A stretch of 64,000 nucleotides of DNA from Paraburkholderia dilworthii (GTDB lineage: Bacteria > Pseudomonadota > Gammaproteobacteria > Burkholderiales > Burkholderiaceae), in NCBI RefSeq assembly GCF_000472525.1, contig NZ_AWZT01000033.1, forward strand, positions 1 through 64,000, given 5' to 3'. The notes beneath the pieces were generated by a model. It was not told where the DNA came from and did not search any database. It worked only from the letters and a program-made list of their open reading frames with translations. Of the stretch, positions 25,540 through 35,107 are shown piece by piece. The stretch's first letter is position 1. Each line of letters opens with the position of its first letter. Position numbers and translations under genes: made by a program.

Positions 25540-26817
25540 ATGAAGCTAGATTCGTACTGGCTGGACACGGCCCCGGAATTCAAGGACGGCGCCGACGGTC
25601 CCGTGGAGGGCCACAGCGATGTCGTCGTGATCGGAGGCGGCTTTACGGGTTTATCAGCCGCGCTCGAACTTGCCACGCTCGGCACTTCGGTGACTGTGCT
25701 CGAGGCGGGGCGGATTGCGGGCCAAGCGTCGGGGCGAAATGGAGGGCAGTGCAATACCGGCGTCGCGCAGGACTTTGCTTCGCTCGCGGCGAGCGTCGGG
25801 CTCGAACAGGCGCGCGGGTTTTATCGTGCGTACGAAAGCGCGGTGAAGACGGTGGAATCGATAGTGACGCAGCATCGGATCGACTGCGATTTCGCACATT
25901 GCGGGAAGCTCAAACTCGCGGCGAAGCCGCAGCACTTCGAAAAGCTCGCGCGAACTTATGAGGTGCTGCACCGCGAAGTCGATCAGGATATCGAACTGAT
26001 CGAGCCGTCACGCATGCGCAGCGAAGTGGGTTCGGATCGTTTTTATGGCGGACTGCTGCAACGCAATGGCGCGCAGATGCACATGGGCAAGTTCGGCGTG
26101 GGGCTTGCGCAGGCTGCGACGCGTCATGGGGCCCGCATCTTCGAGAATGCCGCCGTGACTCAGATCAAGCGCCTGGACGGCGGCCGTTTCGAGATCACGT
26201 CGGCACGCGGGGCCGTTGTGGCCGACAAGGTGCTGGTGGCGACAGGACCGTCGCGGCAAGGGCCGCTGCAATGGTTCCAACAACGGATGGCACCCGTCGG
26301 CAGCTTTATCGTAGTGACCGAGCCGCTTTCCACGGGGCAGCTGGACGCGCTTTTTCCCAAACGGCGCAACTACGTGACCTCGCTGAACATCGGCAACTAC
26401 TTTCGCGTGACGCCAGATAACCGTCTGCTGTGGGGCGGGAGAGCCCGATTCGCTATGTCGGATCCGCGTTCGGATGCAAAGAGCGGCCACGTGCTGCAAG
26501 CCAACCTCGCGAAGTACTTTCCGGAACTGGCTGCGACGAGAATCGATTACTGCTGGGGCGGTCTCGTCGACATTACCGTGGACCGGCTTCCGCGTGCCGG
26601 ACAGCATGACGGTCTGTACTATTCGATGGGCTACAGCGGGCACGGCGTGCAAATGTCCACGCATATGGGCCGGGTAATGGCGAGCGTGATGTCAGGCTCC
26701 GCCGATGCGAACCCGTGGCGCGCGCTGCCCTGGCCGGCTGTGCCGGCGCATGCCGCGCGCCGCTGGATGCTGCCGCTCGTTGGCGCTTACTATCGGATCC
26801 AGGACATTCTGCATTGA
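25540..26817 (+). CDS. FAD-dependent amine oxidase, PuuB-like (second copy)
   Basis: A 425-residue DAO-family flavoprotein with VVVIGGGFTGLSAALELA near residue 28, ASGRNGGQCNTG, WGGLVDITVDRLPRAG and YSGHGVQMSTHMG. It shares the same ending pattern (AYYRIQDIL) as the oxidase at 18197-19531, so the two are distant paralogues bracketing the hydantoinase and binding-protein genes. It would oxidise an amine released in the pathway. No clear ribosome site is visible before the ATG; the family N-terminus supports this start. Confidence 0.88.
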   Translation: MKLDSYWLDTAPEFKDGADGPVEGHSDVVVIGGGFTGLSAALELATLGTSVTVLEAGRIAGQASGRNGGQCNTGVAQDFASLAASVGLEQARGFYRAYESAVKTVESIVTQHRIDCDFAHCGKLKLAAKPQHFEKLARTYEVLHREVDQDIELIEPSRMRSEVGSDRFYGGLLQRNGAQMHMGKFGVGLAQAATRHGARIFENAAVTQIKRLDGGRFEITSARGAVVADKVLVATGPSRQGPLQWFQQRMAPVGSFIVVTEPLSTGQLDALFPKRRNYVTSLNIGNYFRVTPDNRLLWGGRARFAMSDPRSDAKSGHVLQANLAKYFPELAATRIDYCWGGLVDITVDRLPRAGQHDGLYYSMGYSGHGVQMSTHMGRVMASVMSGSADANPWRALPWPAVPAHAARRWMLPLVGAYYRIQDILH

Positions 26818-26899
26818 CATCGCGCGGGCTCATCGCGAGCCGATCGGACAAGGTGCCTTTACAATTCAGCACTTCGATCCGACAAACGTGAAATGCGCG

Positions 26900-27301
26900 A
26901 TGAGATACCACTTTGCATTGATTCTTGCTGCGACCGCCGCAGCGAGTACTGCCGCGAACGCTCAGACGTCCGCGAACGGCGAGACCGCTGCGCTTCAGTG
27001 TGCGATTGGAAAAGTGACCGGTGTTGGCGGATCGGAGCAGAGCGTCCGCGAATATCTTGCGACGCCTGACAGGGACAAATACCGCTACCTCGCGGACAAC
27101 CCGATTCAATGCCACGTTTCCGACGAGGGCCGCGCGTCCGCGTGTACGGGCATCACCACTCTCAGGCGCGAACAGGTTAGCGTGTACGATCAGATCGACA
27201 GTTCGATGATCGCCGTGGTTGCGCGCGTGGAACTCGATCACGGCACGTACCCTGTGCTTATCGCCGTGCCGAGGAAGGACGTGCAGTGTCAGGAGCAGTG
27301 A
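26900..27301 (+). CDS. secreted small protein of unknown function
   Basis: A 133-residue protein with a convincing signal peptide (MRYHFALILAATAAASTAANAQ). The mature part has four cysteines (LQCAIG, IQCHV, SACTG, VQCQE), suggesting two periplasmic disulfides. I do not recognise the family. An in-frame GTG at 26888 is an alternative start. It lies between the second oxidase and a truncated transporter. Confidence 0.6.
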   Translation: MRYHFALILAATAAASTAANAQTSANGETAALQCAIGKVTGVGGSEQSVREYLATPDRDKYRYLADNPIQCHVSDEGRASACTGITTLRREQVSVYDQIDSSMIAVVARVELDHGTYPVLIAVPRKDVQCQEQ

Positions 27302-27358
27302 GCCGACTCTACTGGCAGGTTCTGCTGCCGCAATCCATATGACAAACGGAAACCGCAG

Positions 27359-28033
27359 ATGCAACCCGGATCCCAAATCGGTGCGCTTGGGAGCATTCCA
27401 CGGAGCGTCTGGGTACTCGGCTGTGTGAGCCTTTTCATGGACATCTCGTCGGAGATCGTCCACAGCCTGCTGCCGATGTTCCTGATGATGAACCTCGGCG
27501 CGAGCGCGGCGACCATCGGCCTCATCGAAGGCGTTGCCGAAGCGACTGCCCCGATAGTCAAGGTGTTCTCCGGCGCGCTCAGCGACTACCTCGGAAACCG
27601 GAAGTGGTTGGCGGTGACCGGCTATGCGTTGGGTGCGTTGAGCAAGCCGCTCTTCGCGATTGCGCCGAGCGTCGGTGTGGTGGCGAGCGCGTGCGTCATC
27701 GACAGGATCGGCAAAGGAATCCGCGGCGCACCGCGCGACGCGCTCGTTGCCGACATCACGCCTGTCCACCTCCGAGGCGCCGCGTTCGGCTTGCGTCAGT
27801 CGCTCGATACCATCGGCGCGGTGTTGGGCCCGCTGTTCGCGGTGATCATCATGTCCGTGTGGGCGGACAACTTCCGGCTTGCGTTCTGGCTTGCCGTCAT
27901 ACCTGGCTTGCTAGCCGTCGCGCTGTTGACCTTCGGCATCCGCGAGCCGGCGCGCGAAGCGGGCGCGAAACGCGTCAATCCGGTACGACGCGCTGAAGAT
28001 CGACAGTTTCCGAAGGCCAGGCCTATCCGTTGA
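27359..28033 (+). pseudogene. MFS transporter, truncated to its N-terminal half
   Basis: The first 210 codons form a normal six-segment MFS half (SVWVLGCVSLFMDISSEIVHSL; GALSDYLGNRKWL in the loop 2-3 motif; DRIGKGIRGAPRDALVAD; FGLRQSLDTIGAVLGPL). Family members are about 400 residues. After KRVNPVRR the frame appears shifted (DALK is readable in another frame) and sequence ends at 28033 in unrelated residues, overlapping the end of a minus-strand gene by 11 bp. The second six segments are missing, so transport function is probably lost. Confidence 0.75.
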
Positions 28034-28211
28034 GTTCTGCCACGAGGCGCGACAGGCGGGCGATGCGATTACGGTACATCGGTGCTTGCGGCGACTCTTT
28101 CAGATGTTCGAGGCGGTCGCGCCAATAGGTCGGCGGAAAAGGCTTTTGCGACGCCCACGCGATCACGCGCTCCAGGTGAACCAGCTCGTTTTCGAAGATG
28201 TGGTGGTGCAT
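28023..28211 (-). CDS. small protein with YWRxRL motif
   Basis: A 62-residue protein, MHHHIFENELVHLERVIAW..., ending in paired helices (YWRDRLEHLKESPQAPMYRN; RLSRLVAELNG). A second protein with the same layout is encoded at 34572-34820. It is predicted cytoplasmic and helical; the function is unknown. The start has a G-rich stretch upstream. Its 3' end overlaps the truncated MFS gene. Confidence 0.65.
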   Translation of the reverse strand: MHHHIFENELVHLERVIAWASQKPFPPTYWRDRLEHLKESPQAPMYRNRIARLSRLVAELNG

Positions 28212-29035
28212 TGTTGAACCCCCCGTAGATGGCCAGTCTGGTCTGCCCGCGGCGTCGCTAACAATCTGACTCCGCGTAGGGCTGCTAAAGCAGCTTATTT
28301 TCGCGACTCGTGACGAAAGGGCGAGCCGCCGCTGCTTGTCCCTCACGGGAGGCAACGGCGGCTGGATCAACCCCGCAGCGGATCGTCTGGTACATAGCCA
28401 AAGCATTTTCCGCCATGCAGTGCCACGCATCGCGAGCCGCTCCTCTGTGAGAGCATTCGTCGCGATGTTTGGACACAGTCACTGCTACAACAACAGCACA
28501 GCCCTCTCTCAAGTCTGCTGCCAACGGCTACGTGCCGTTGGCGTGGATCGGCGCTTCATGTATTCGTTCGGATAACTAACCGGCACTTCGCGATGATGAG
28601 TGGCGATTGCTCGATCAGCGGCGTCGGCGGTCCGGTAACGGGCGCAGACAGGCCACGCCATACGTCGACACATTGCAGCGCGATCTCTGTTTGGTCTCTC
28701 AGGCTCCCGGTCTTTCGGACAGATTCGTTCGCCGCTTTGCGGCTATCGCGTCTGTATAAGCAATGGTCGTGCCACATTTTGAGATGGCCTGTGCTCGGGC
28801 GCATCGGCAAGTGAGGTTCGGCGATGCTGGTCGATCCCGTCCAGGTTGATGGTCTGATGTGGTCGTTTTCGTCCATCTGGTCATGCAGCGTGCGTAGTGG
28901 GGCGATTTCGTCCGCAGCGGGACGAAACTGAATAATGCGGCGGGAGGAGCGGGAGGACCGGGAGAGGCGCAGCGGCTGATACGGGAAATCCGGCGCGGCA
29001 ATGCGCGCCGCGCCGGACGAAAGCTGGACAGGGGA
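28212..29035. other. gene-poor 824-bp region
   Basis: Reading frames here are short, lack ribosome sites and resemble no family I know. Base composition is less GC-rich than the flanks. It lies beyond a truncated transporter and may be a deletion or insertion scar, but no transposase or terminal repeats are visible. Confidence 0.5.
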
Positions 29036-29761
29036 CTACGACTGCAAACTGACCTTGCTGTAAGTCAGCCGGCTCGGGCGCACGCGCATACGCAGGAGCG
29101 ATACCAGAAAGCTGAAACCCGCCTGGTTCGGATCGATCACCGGCACATAGGCGCCGAGTGCTTCGCCGAGCAGGGTTGAGACGCGGCTCGCGACGTCCAC
29201 GAAACCGGTGCATCCGAGAAGAATGGCTTGAGCGCCGTCGTCCTTGATCGCCTTCAGCGCCGCTTCGAAGGTGCGGACAATGACGACATCGATGTTCTCA
29301 AGCTGCGCGACCGGGCAGTCGATCGCGCGGATCGATGCGAACGTGTCCTCGATGCCATAGGTCTGCGGATGACCGCGCTGCATCGCAAGCGTGCTTTGCA
29401 GGATCGTGATGATCGAGAAGCGCTGGCTGAGCGCGAGGGCGGTGAACGCCGAAGCCGGAAAGCCGCCGATGATCGGAATGTCGATCACTTCGCGCGCGGC
29501 TTCGACGCCGCACATATCGAAGTCCGTCAACCAGATGCCGTCAAAACCGTCTTTCTCGATGGACTGCGCCAGTTCGACCACCGGCATGCCGTTTTGCAGC
29601 CAGTTCGTGCGGTTCTCGATATCGGGATGACCTGCGGTGATGTTGCGAATCTCCACCTGCACGTCGGGCGGCACAACCGGCGCAATCGCTTTCATGATGC
29701 GGTCGTTGTACTGAGACGTGGCGACGGGCACGAGCACGCAGATGCGAATTGGTGAGTTCAA
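29036..29761 (-). CDS. Asp/Glu/hydantoin racemase family protein
   Basis: A 241-residue protein of the racemase fold. Candidate acid-base cysteines are in DFDMCGVEAAR and LLGCTGFVDV; LVPVATSQYNDRI and PVIDPNQAGFSFLVSLL flank the active site. It most resembles hydantoin racemases and AroM-like members. A TTG start overlaps the DUF917 stop (TTGA), with GGGAG eight bases upstream, so it is translationally coupled as the last gene of a three-gene operon. It would interconvert enantiomers of a hydantoin or amino acid. Confidence 0.87.
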   Translation of the reverse strand: MNSPIRICVLVPVATSQYNDRIMKAIAPVVPPDVQVEIRNITAGHPDIENRTNWLQNGMPVVELAQSIEKDGFDGIWLTDFDMCGVEAAREVIDIPIIGGFPASAFTALALSQRFSIITILQSTLAMQRGHPQTYGIEDTFASIRAIDCPVAQLENIDVVIVRTFEAALKAIKDDGAQAILLGCTGFVDVASRVSTLLGEALGAYVPVIDPNQAGFSFLVSLLRMRVRPSRLTYSKVSLQS

Positions 29762-30975
29762 GATGCGTCTCCCTTGCGTGCGGATTGCAGCGATTCGAGC
29801 GGCACGTAAGGGCCGAGGTAGCCAAGCGAGTTCAGCAACTGCATGAAGCTGTCGAGAATGAGGCCCGGTTGGCGTAGTTCGGCTTCGGCGCGCCAGGCGA
29901 TCAGCGTCACGGGGCGTTTGCCGATTGCCGGATTGAGTGAACCGTCCGCGTTCAGGAGATCGCCGTTGCTGAAGATCGCCTGGCCTTCGCCGCCGACGAA
30001 ATAAGCGACGCTGTCCGGCGCGAGCACGACCGGCTGCGGACTCGCGCTGTCCCACACGAGCAGCGACTCGTTCTGATACATCACCGTATAGGTGTGCGCT
30101 CCGGCCTGAATACGAACCTTGCCGACGTCGAAGCCGCCGCTCGTGTCGACTTCGGCCGAAACCAGTTCCCCCGGCTCGGAGACCGCACGCGCGGCAAGCC
30201 CGCAACGTTCGACAAGGTAGCCGGTCATCTGGCGCGCGCTGCTGATCTGCGCTGCCTGCATCGCACGCCCGAGATCCAGCGCGCGTGTCAGCGTGCCGCG
30301 AATCGGCGTTGCGCGGCCGATATCGGCCGGCGTCATCACCCACATTGCGAGTCCGCCGAACTGACCGAATTCGGGAGCGGCGACGACCGGGCGCATCATC
30401 TGTTCGACAATCGCCGACACGTCCCGTTGATGTGTCCGCGCGCCCTGGTTGCCGTCGCGCGGCGTCACGTCGAGTTCGACGCACAGACCACCCTGGCTCA
30501 CGAGGAACGCCGGCCGCGGATCGATCTCGGCGGCAGCGAAGGTGAGCATTGGCAACGAGGGCACGGCGCGGCCAGCGCCGTCGGCGTCGATCACGGCAAG
30601 GCCGAGTTTTGCCGCCACCAGCGCGGCCACCGTGAAGCCGAGCGCGCCGCTTTCCGGCGGCATCACGTAGGCGAGTTTCGTGGATTGCGACGCGAGCCGG
30701 GCCTGAACCTTCTGCACGGCGGTCACGGGGCCTAGCGGGTAGGTCGCCGAGTTGATCGCTTCAGGCGCGCCGAGATAGGCGACCATGACCGCCGCGCCCT
30801 CGGTGGCTTCATCGACGGAGACGACCTTGACCGTGTCCGTCGGGTAGTAGTCGCCGGCGACGAAATGCGCAGCCAGATGACGTGCGGATTCGATCGTGCC
30901 GCCCCCGCCGCTGCCAAAGAAAGCCCCGCCGAGCAGCAGCGGTTCCAGGTCTTCCCGGCGTAGGTCAAATGCCAT
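29758..30975 (-). CDS. DUF917 / S-methyl-thiohydantoin desulfurase family protein
   Basis: A 405-residue protein with the DUF917 hallmarks LLLGGAFFGSGGGGTIESARHLA, VAYLGAPEA and a C-terminal HTYTVMYQNESLLVWD. Family genes lie commonly with hydantoinase A/B and racemase genes, and one member desulfurises S-methyl-thiohydantoins. The start lies inside the upstream regulator gene by 11 bp and the stop overlaps the racemase start, so the three are one operon. The precise reaction is not established. Confidence 0.88.
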   Translation of the reverse strand: MAFDLRREDLEPLLLGGAFFGSGGGGTIESARHLAAHFVAGDYYPTDTVKVVSVDEATEGAAVMVAYLGAPEAINSATYPLGPVTAVQKVQARLASQSTKLAYVMPPESGALGFTVAALVAAKLGLAVIDADGAGRAVPSLPMLTFAAAEIDPRPAFLVSQGGLCVELDVTPRDGNQGARTHQRDVSAIVEQMMRPVVAAPEFGQFGGLAMWVMTPADIGRATPIRGTLTRALDLGRAMQAAQISSARQMTGYLVERCGLAARAVSEPGELVSAEVDTSGGFDVGKVRIQAGAHTYTVMYQNESLLVWDSASPQPVVLAPDSVAYFVGGEGQAIFSNGDLLNADGSLNPAIGKRPVTLIAWRAEAELRQPGLILDSFMQLLNSLGYLGPYVPLESLQSARKGDAS

Positions 30976-33283
30976 TTACGATTCCTTTTGTGTAGTTGTG
31001 GGAAGAAGCCTCTTCCTGGAGTTCGGCAAGCAGATTCGCGGCGCCGGTGACGCGTGCCGTTGCGTCCGGCGGCAACGAACGCAAGCTGCGCTGGAGCGTC
31101 TCGATGGCCTCGGCGACGCGGCCTGTCGAGCGCAACAGATCGGCCAGGTAGTGAGCGGCATCGACGCGCGCGGGCACCGAGCCGAACGCGAGCGCCGTCG
31201 AGAGCGCCGTGCGCAGACCCAGTTCCGCGGCGTTCACGTCGCCGAGCGCCCACTGCGCGCGTGCCCGCGTGACGAGCAGCTTGCCCAGGTAGACACGCTC
31301 CTGACGGGCAAGCGTCTCGTCGATGGCCGTCGCCAGAATCGCCTCGCACGTCTTCGCGCGACCGGCGCGCAGCAGCAATTCACCGTACTGCCACGTCTTG
31401 AACGAATAGAACAGCGCACCGCCATTGCAAACGACGTGGTTATCGTAGCCGTCGAGCATCACGGTCTCCGCTTCGTCGGATTGCCCGAGCGCGCTGAGAT
31501 GACAGGCGCGCAGCACCTGGCCGACTCCGCGATAAAACGCAAAGCCATGTGCGATCGACACCGATTCGAGTTCGCTCGCGAGGCGGCCTAGCCGGTCCAC
31601 GTCATCGAACAGCGCGGCGAGCCACGCGGCGCCCTGTAAATTGACGACGTGAGCGAGCGCGTGCACGCCCGGCTCGGTCGTGCGCAGGATCAGCATCTCC
31701 ATTGCGCGGCGTGCCTGTCCGAAGGCGCCGATCTGATACGCGGCGAGTCCTTCGAAAGTCAACGCGAGACTTGCGAGGTCGATGCCTTGTGAGCCGGTGC
31801 GGATGTCGTTGCGCGCCACGCCAAGCAGATTGCCGCGCGCGAGACAGGCGAGGGCTTCTTCGCTGTCGCCAAGCCAGAACAGCGTGTTGGTCATCGCGAC
31901 GTGGGCTTCGTCGAGCGACACGCGGTCGCCGCCGTTCTGCGCGCGCTCCAGCATGTTTTGCGCGGTCGCGCGTGCCTGCTTCAGTTGCAGCGTCGTCAAC
32001 TGTGTGGTCCAGATGCCGAACTGGATCGCGGCGATTTCGGCGGGCGTGCAGACGCCTTCGCCGATCGCAAGCGCGGCGGCGTAGCAGGCGGTCGCCTCCG
32101 CGTACAGCCAGCCGTGCACGCTGCGCAAGCTCATGCCGAGCAGGCGATAGGCGTCGAACTGTAGACGGCGCACGGCTTCCTGCTCGTTCGGCGTTTGCAG
32201 CACGTCGATGCAGCGGCGCAGCGGCGGAATGGCTTCGGCGAACTTGGATTCCTCAATCAGCGCGCTTGCATGCTCGAGACACTTGCGCGCTTCGCGATGA
32301 TGTTCCTCGCGCGATTTGAGGCGCCGTTCGATTGTCTTGCGGCCCACGCCGAGCATCGCGGCGGCGGCGCTCTTGTTGCCGCTCGTGCGTTCGAGCGCGC
32401 GGTCGATCAGCAGATCCTCGGCAGCGGTGAGCTTGTCGCGGCCTTCCAGCTGCAACAGCATGTCGGCGAGACTGGCACGCGATACCGGGCCGCTCGTCTC
32501 GTTGGCGAGAAACGGCTCGAGCGTGTCCACGTCGATGAGCGGGCTTTCGGCCAGCACGCTCAACTGGCTGATCAGATTGCGCAATTGCCGGATGTGACCG
32601 GGCCACGGGTGCTGCGCAAGACGCCGCAACGCGGCCGGCGAAAACTCGAGGCGGCGCGTGTGCTGTGACGCAAAGTGATTGGCGAGCACGGGGATGTCTT
32701 CCACGCGCTGTTCGAGCCCGGGCACCGCGAGCACGAAGACCGCGAGCCGGTAGAACAGATCCTCGCGGAACAGTCCCTCGCGCGCGAGTTCGCGCAGGTC
32801 GCGGTGAGTTGCGGCAACCACACGTCCGGCAAAGTGCAGACTAGTTGACGATCCGAGCGGGCGGAATGTGCGCGTTTCGAGTACGCGCAGCAGTTTCGGC
32901 TGTAACGCGAGCGGCAACTCGCCGATCTCATCGAGCAGCAGCGTGCCCTTGCCGACCTGCTGGAAAAGCCCCAGGCGATTTTCGCCCGCGCCGGTGAACG
33001 CGCCTTTGACGTGCCCGAACAGTTCCGCTTCGACGAGATGCTCGGGAATCGCGCCGCAATTGACGTCGACGAATGGTTGATCCTGGCGCTGGCTGTGCGC
33101 GTGAACACGACGCGCAACCAGTTCCTTGCCGGAGCCGGTCGGCCCGAAAATGAGCAGCGGATGATCGGTGGGAGCAACCCGATCGATCATCCGGACCAGT
33201 TGGCGAAACGCCGGTGCGCCGCCCACGAAGGAGCCGGAATCGGCCTTGTCGTGGGCGAACGGAACGACAGGGGTATAACTCAT
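30965..33283 (-). CDS. sigma-54-dependent activator with C-terminal TPR-like domain
   Basis: A 772-residue protein. The AAA+ domain begins almost at the N-terminus (Walker A GPTGSGKE at 47-54; GAFTGA at 94-99), with no sensor domain before it. A Fis-type helix-turn-helix follows at about 300-325 (SAAAAMLGVGRKTIERRL). The last roughly 430 residues form helical repeats of TPR/MalT character (CLEHASALIEESKFAEAI; ALGQSDEAETVMLDGY; YLADLLRSTGRVAEAIETL). Signal input therefore probably comes from the C-terminal half. It is the first gene of the DUF917-racemase operon. No -24/-12 target site was found near it. Confidence 0.88.
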   Translation of the reverse strand: MSYTPVVPFAHDKADSGSFVGGAPAFRQLVRMIDRVAPTDHPLLIFGPTGSGKELVARRVHAHSQRQDQPFVDVNCGAIPEHLVEAELFGHVKGAFTGAGENRLGLFQQVGKGTLLLDEIGELPLALQPKLLRVLETRTFRPLGSSTSLHFAGRVVAATHRDLRELAREGLFREDLFYRLAVFVLAVPGLEQRVEDIPVLANHFASQHTRRLEFSPAALRRLAQHPWPGHIRQLRNLISQLSVLAESPLIDVDTLEPFLANETSGPVSRASLADMLLQLEGRDKLTAAEDLLIDRALERTSGNKSAAAAMLGVGRKTIERRLKSREEHHREARKCLEHASALIEESKFAEAIPPLRRCIDVLQTPNEQEAVRRLQFDAYRLLGMSLRSVHGWLYAEATACYAAALAIGEGVCTPAEIAAIQFGIWTTQLTTLQLKQARATAQNMLERAQNGGDRVSLDEAHVAMTNTLFWLGDSEEALACLARGNLLGVARNDIRTGSQGIDLASLALTFEGLAAYQIGAFGQARRAMEMLILRTTEPGVHALAHVVNLQGAAWLAALFDDVDRLGRLASELESVSIAHGFAFYRGVGQVLRACHLSALGQSDEAETVMLDGYDNHVVCNGGALFYSFKTWQYGELLLRAGRAKTCEAILATAIDETLARQERVYLGKLLVTRARAQWALGDVNAAELGLRTALSTALAFGSVPARVDAAHYLADLLRSTGRVAEAIETLQRSLRSLPPDATARVTGAANLLAELQEEASSHNYTKGIVNGI

Positions 33284-33902
33284 TACAAAGTACGCTCCAC
33301 ATGATCCGCGTGCAGCGCTACGCGGAAATGGCCGTCGCAGAAACGGCGGTCATGCATCGATCCGGTGTCTGGCGAAACTTCCGATTCCGCTGTCGGAATA
33401 GTCCGCCATAAGAAGTGACAGAGTATGACGGCTTGTTGCCGATGTTGTCTTTCGAAATTAACCCTCGCGGCAGTGCGTGTGCGCGCTTCATCGCAGCGCC
33501 TTGCGGCTGCTGCTGGAAGGCTTCGCTGCGACTCTGTCCTGGCGACGGCCGCGATGATCGAGCGTGAGAACAACCCACGAAGATGGGCTGACGCAGGAGC
33601 GCAGCCGCGCCCGCAGGCTCACGATACGTGATTGATATATCGGCGCCGCGGCAATGATTCTTTAATGTTCGCGGGCGATGGCGCGCGTGTGGCCGTTATG
33701 AGCCGAGGGCGTGAGGCAGAACCAGCCCAACTGCCACTTCGATGCAGCTGCGTTGCGCGTCGACGCGCTGGCTTCGATTTGCGTTGACCCGCATCGGGTT
33801 GCGGGCGGGCTGTGGACGCGTTGTGGCCGAGCGGACGATGTATCGTCGCCACGCTCGCTGTATGTCATGACCGGACCGATGCAACGGCCCGACAAAGGAT
33901 GG
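33284..33902. other. intergenic region with no recognised gene
   Basis: 619 bp upstream of the TPR-type activator and downstream of the RcnB-like gene. It should hold the activator operon's promoter. Open frames are GC-driven shadows; no ribosome sites or motifs were seen. Confidence 0.6.
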
Positions 33903-34286
33903 TTATGGTCCGACTCGCAGAATCATTCCTGTGGAAATCCGCACCATCAGATAGTCTCCGCCGATGCCGATCCACGAATAACCGCGCGGCGGAGGCGCGA
34001 GCCGGTAGGCGCGCCAGTCGTCGATCACGTATTGACGGTCGCGGTATTCGCGAGGCAGGCGATCACCCTTGCGCCAATGTCCAGGCGCGTTCGCCGAGTT
34101 GCCCGGGCCGTCGGGGCGGTGTCCGGGCGGAGTCGATTTGTGGCCATGACCATTCGATCCCTGGCCGTGATCGCCGCCCTTGCCGGAGTTGCCCGGGTTG
34201 CCATGAGGCGGTTGCGCGAGAGCGAGCGACGATGCCAGCATACCCGCGGCCATCATCGACGCGAGAAATATGCGGGATTTCTTCAT
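33903..34286 (-). CDS. RcnB family periplasmic protein
   Basis: A 127-residue exported protein: signal peptide (MKKSRIFLASMMAAGMLASSLALAQ), a Gly/His/Asn-rich disordered stretch (HGNPGNSGKGGDHGQGSNG), then the RcnB core LPREYRDRQYVIDDWRAYRLAPPPRGYSW and GGDYLMVRISTGMI. RcnB helps nickel/cobalt homeostasis in E. coli; most relatives are uncharacterised. ATG 34286 is chosen because AGGAG lies six bases upstream and the next upstream ATG falls inside it. Confidence 0.9.
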   Translation of the reverse strand: MKKSRIFLASMMAAGMLASSLALAQPPHGNPGNSGKGGDHGQGSNGHGHKSTPPGHRPDGPGNSANAPGHWRKGDRLPREYRDRQYVIDDWRAYRLAPPPRGYSWIGIGGDYLMVRISTGMILRVGP

Positions 34287-34530
34287 TAACATCTCCTGTG
34301 AAACTAGCAGCTTCAAAGTGGCGGGGCACTGAAACGGAATAGCGCGCTAAATCCGTCAGGTTTGTATGTTAGCGGGCTGCGGTCGTCTGGCGAACAGAAA
34401 ATCCTGCACGCTGTTGCTCGCATGCACGCCATGATTTTGCGGGCACGCGGATAGCGCAGAGCGCCGCGTCCCGTACGGCCTGCCAGGAATTCACAATCAA
34501 AGCGATGCCATGCATCGAAAAGAATGCGTT

Positions 34531-34562
34531 GAAAAATCCCGGGTGCCGGCTTATTCCGGCAC
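34531..34562 (-). terminator. intrinsic terminator after the second YWRxRL gene
   Basis: On the minus strand GTGCCGG-N6-CCGGCAC is followed, after six bases, by TTTTT. It begins 10 bp past the stop of the gene at 34572-34820. Confidence 0.6.
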
Positions 34563-34571
34563 TGCCGCTTA

Positions 34572-34820
34572 TTAGCTGGTGCTCAATGAAACCGGATGAG
34601 CGGTGCTATTTGAGGCTTGCGCTTCGAGTTCGTCCAGTTGCAGCAGGAGGACGTCGAGCGAACGCAATTGGGCATTTGTAAGGTGCTGCGAATCGAGCAA
34701 CTGATGAAGCCGCACGCGCCAGTAGGCGGCTGGCAGGATGGGCCCTGCGAGGTCTCCGGCCATTGATTCGCTCATTACTCGCGCAAGATGCGCGATCTCC
34801 AGGTCGATTAGCGTGACCAT
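34572..34820 (-). CDS. small protein with YWRxRL motif (second copy)
   Basis: An 82-residue protein beginning MVTLIDLEIAHLARVMSES, with PAAYWRVRLHQLLDSQHL and a final LLLQLDELEAQ helix. Spacing of HL-RV, AYWRxRL and the last helix parallels the 62-residue protein at 28023-28211. The ATG is preceded by GAGGTGGGG. It has its own terminator. Function unknown. Confidence 0.65.
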   Translation of the reverse strand: MVTLIDLEIAHLARVMSESMAGDLAGPILPAAYWRVRLHQLLDSQHLTNAQLRSLDVLLLQLDELEAQASNSTAHPVSLSTS

Positions 34821-35107
34821 ACCCCACCTCGCAACGTTCGTTCTTGTTGTGTAACCAAGAGCTATCAAACATTAGTCCAAATGCGGCAAATAACCAATTA
34901 GTCGATTATTGGCAGGGCCGCAAAAGCCGACGGCGCTGAGTTGCACGAAATCCATACAGCATGATGTGCAAGCGAGTAGCCGAATTCTCTTCCGCCGCGA
35001 CAGCAAATGTTAAATATGCCTGGTTGTCGCTTGTTGCATTTTGCCTGATTTTCTTAAGGGCCTTTCCATATCGTTCGTCACATGACAATGAAGATAGAGG
35101 AAACGCC

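Noticed and set aside
28556-28876. A 106-residue minus-strand frame in the gene-poor region
   Set aside because: No start signals, no family features, and competing frames of equal quality on both strands.
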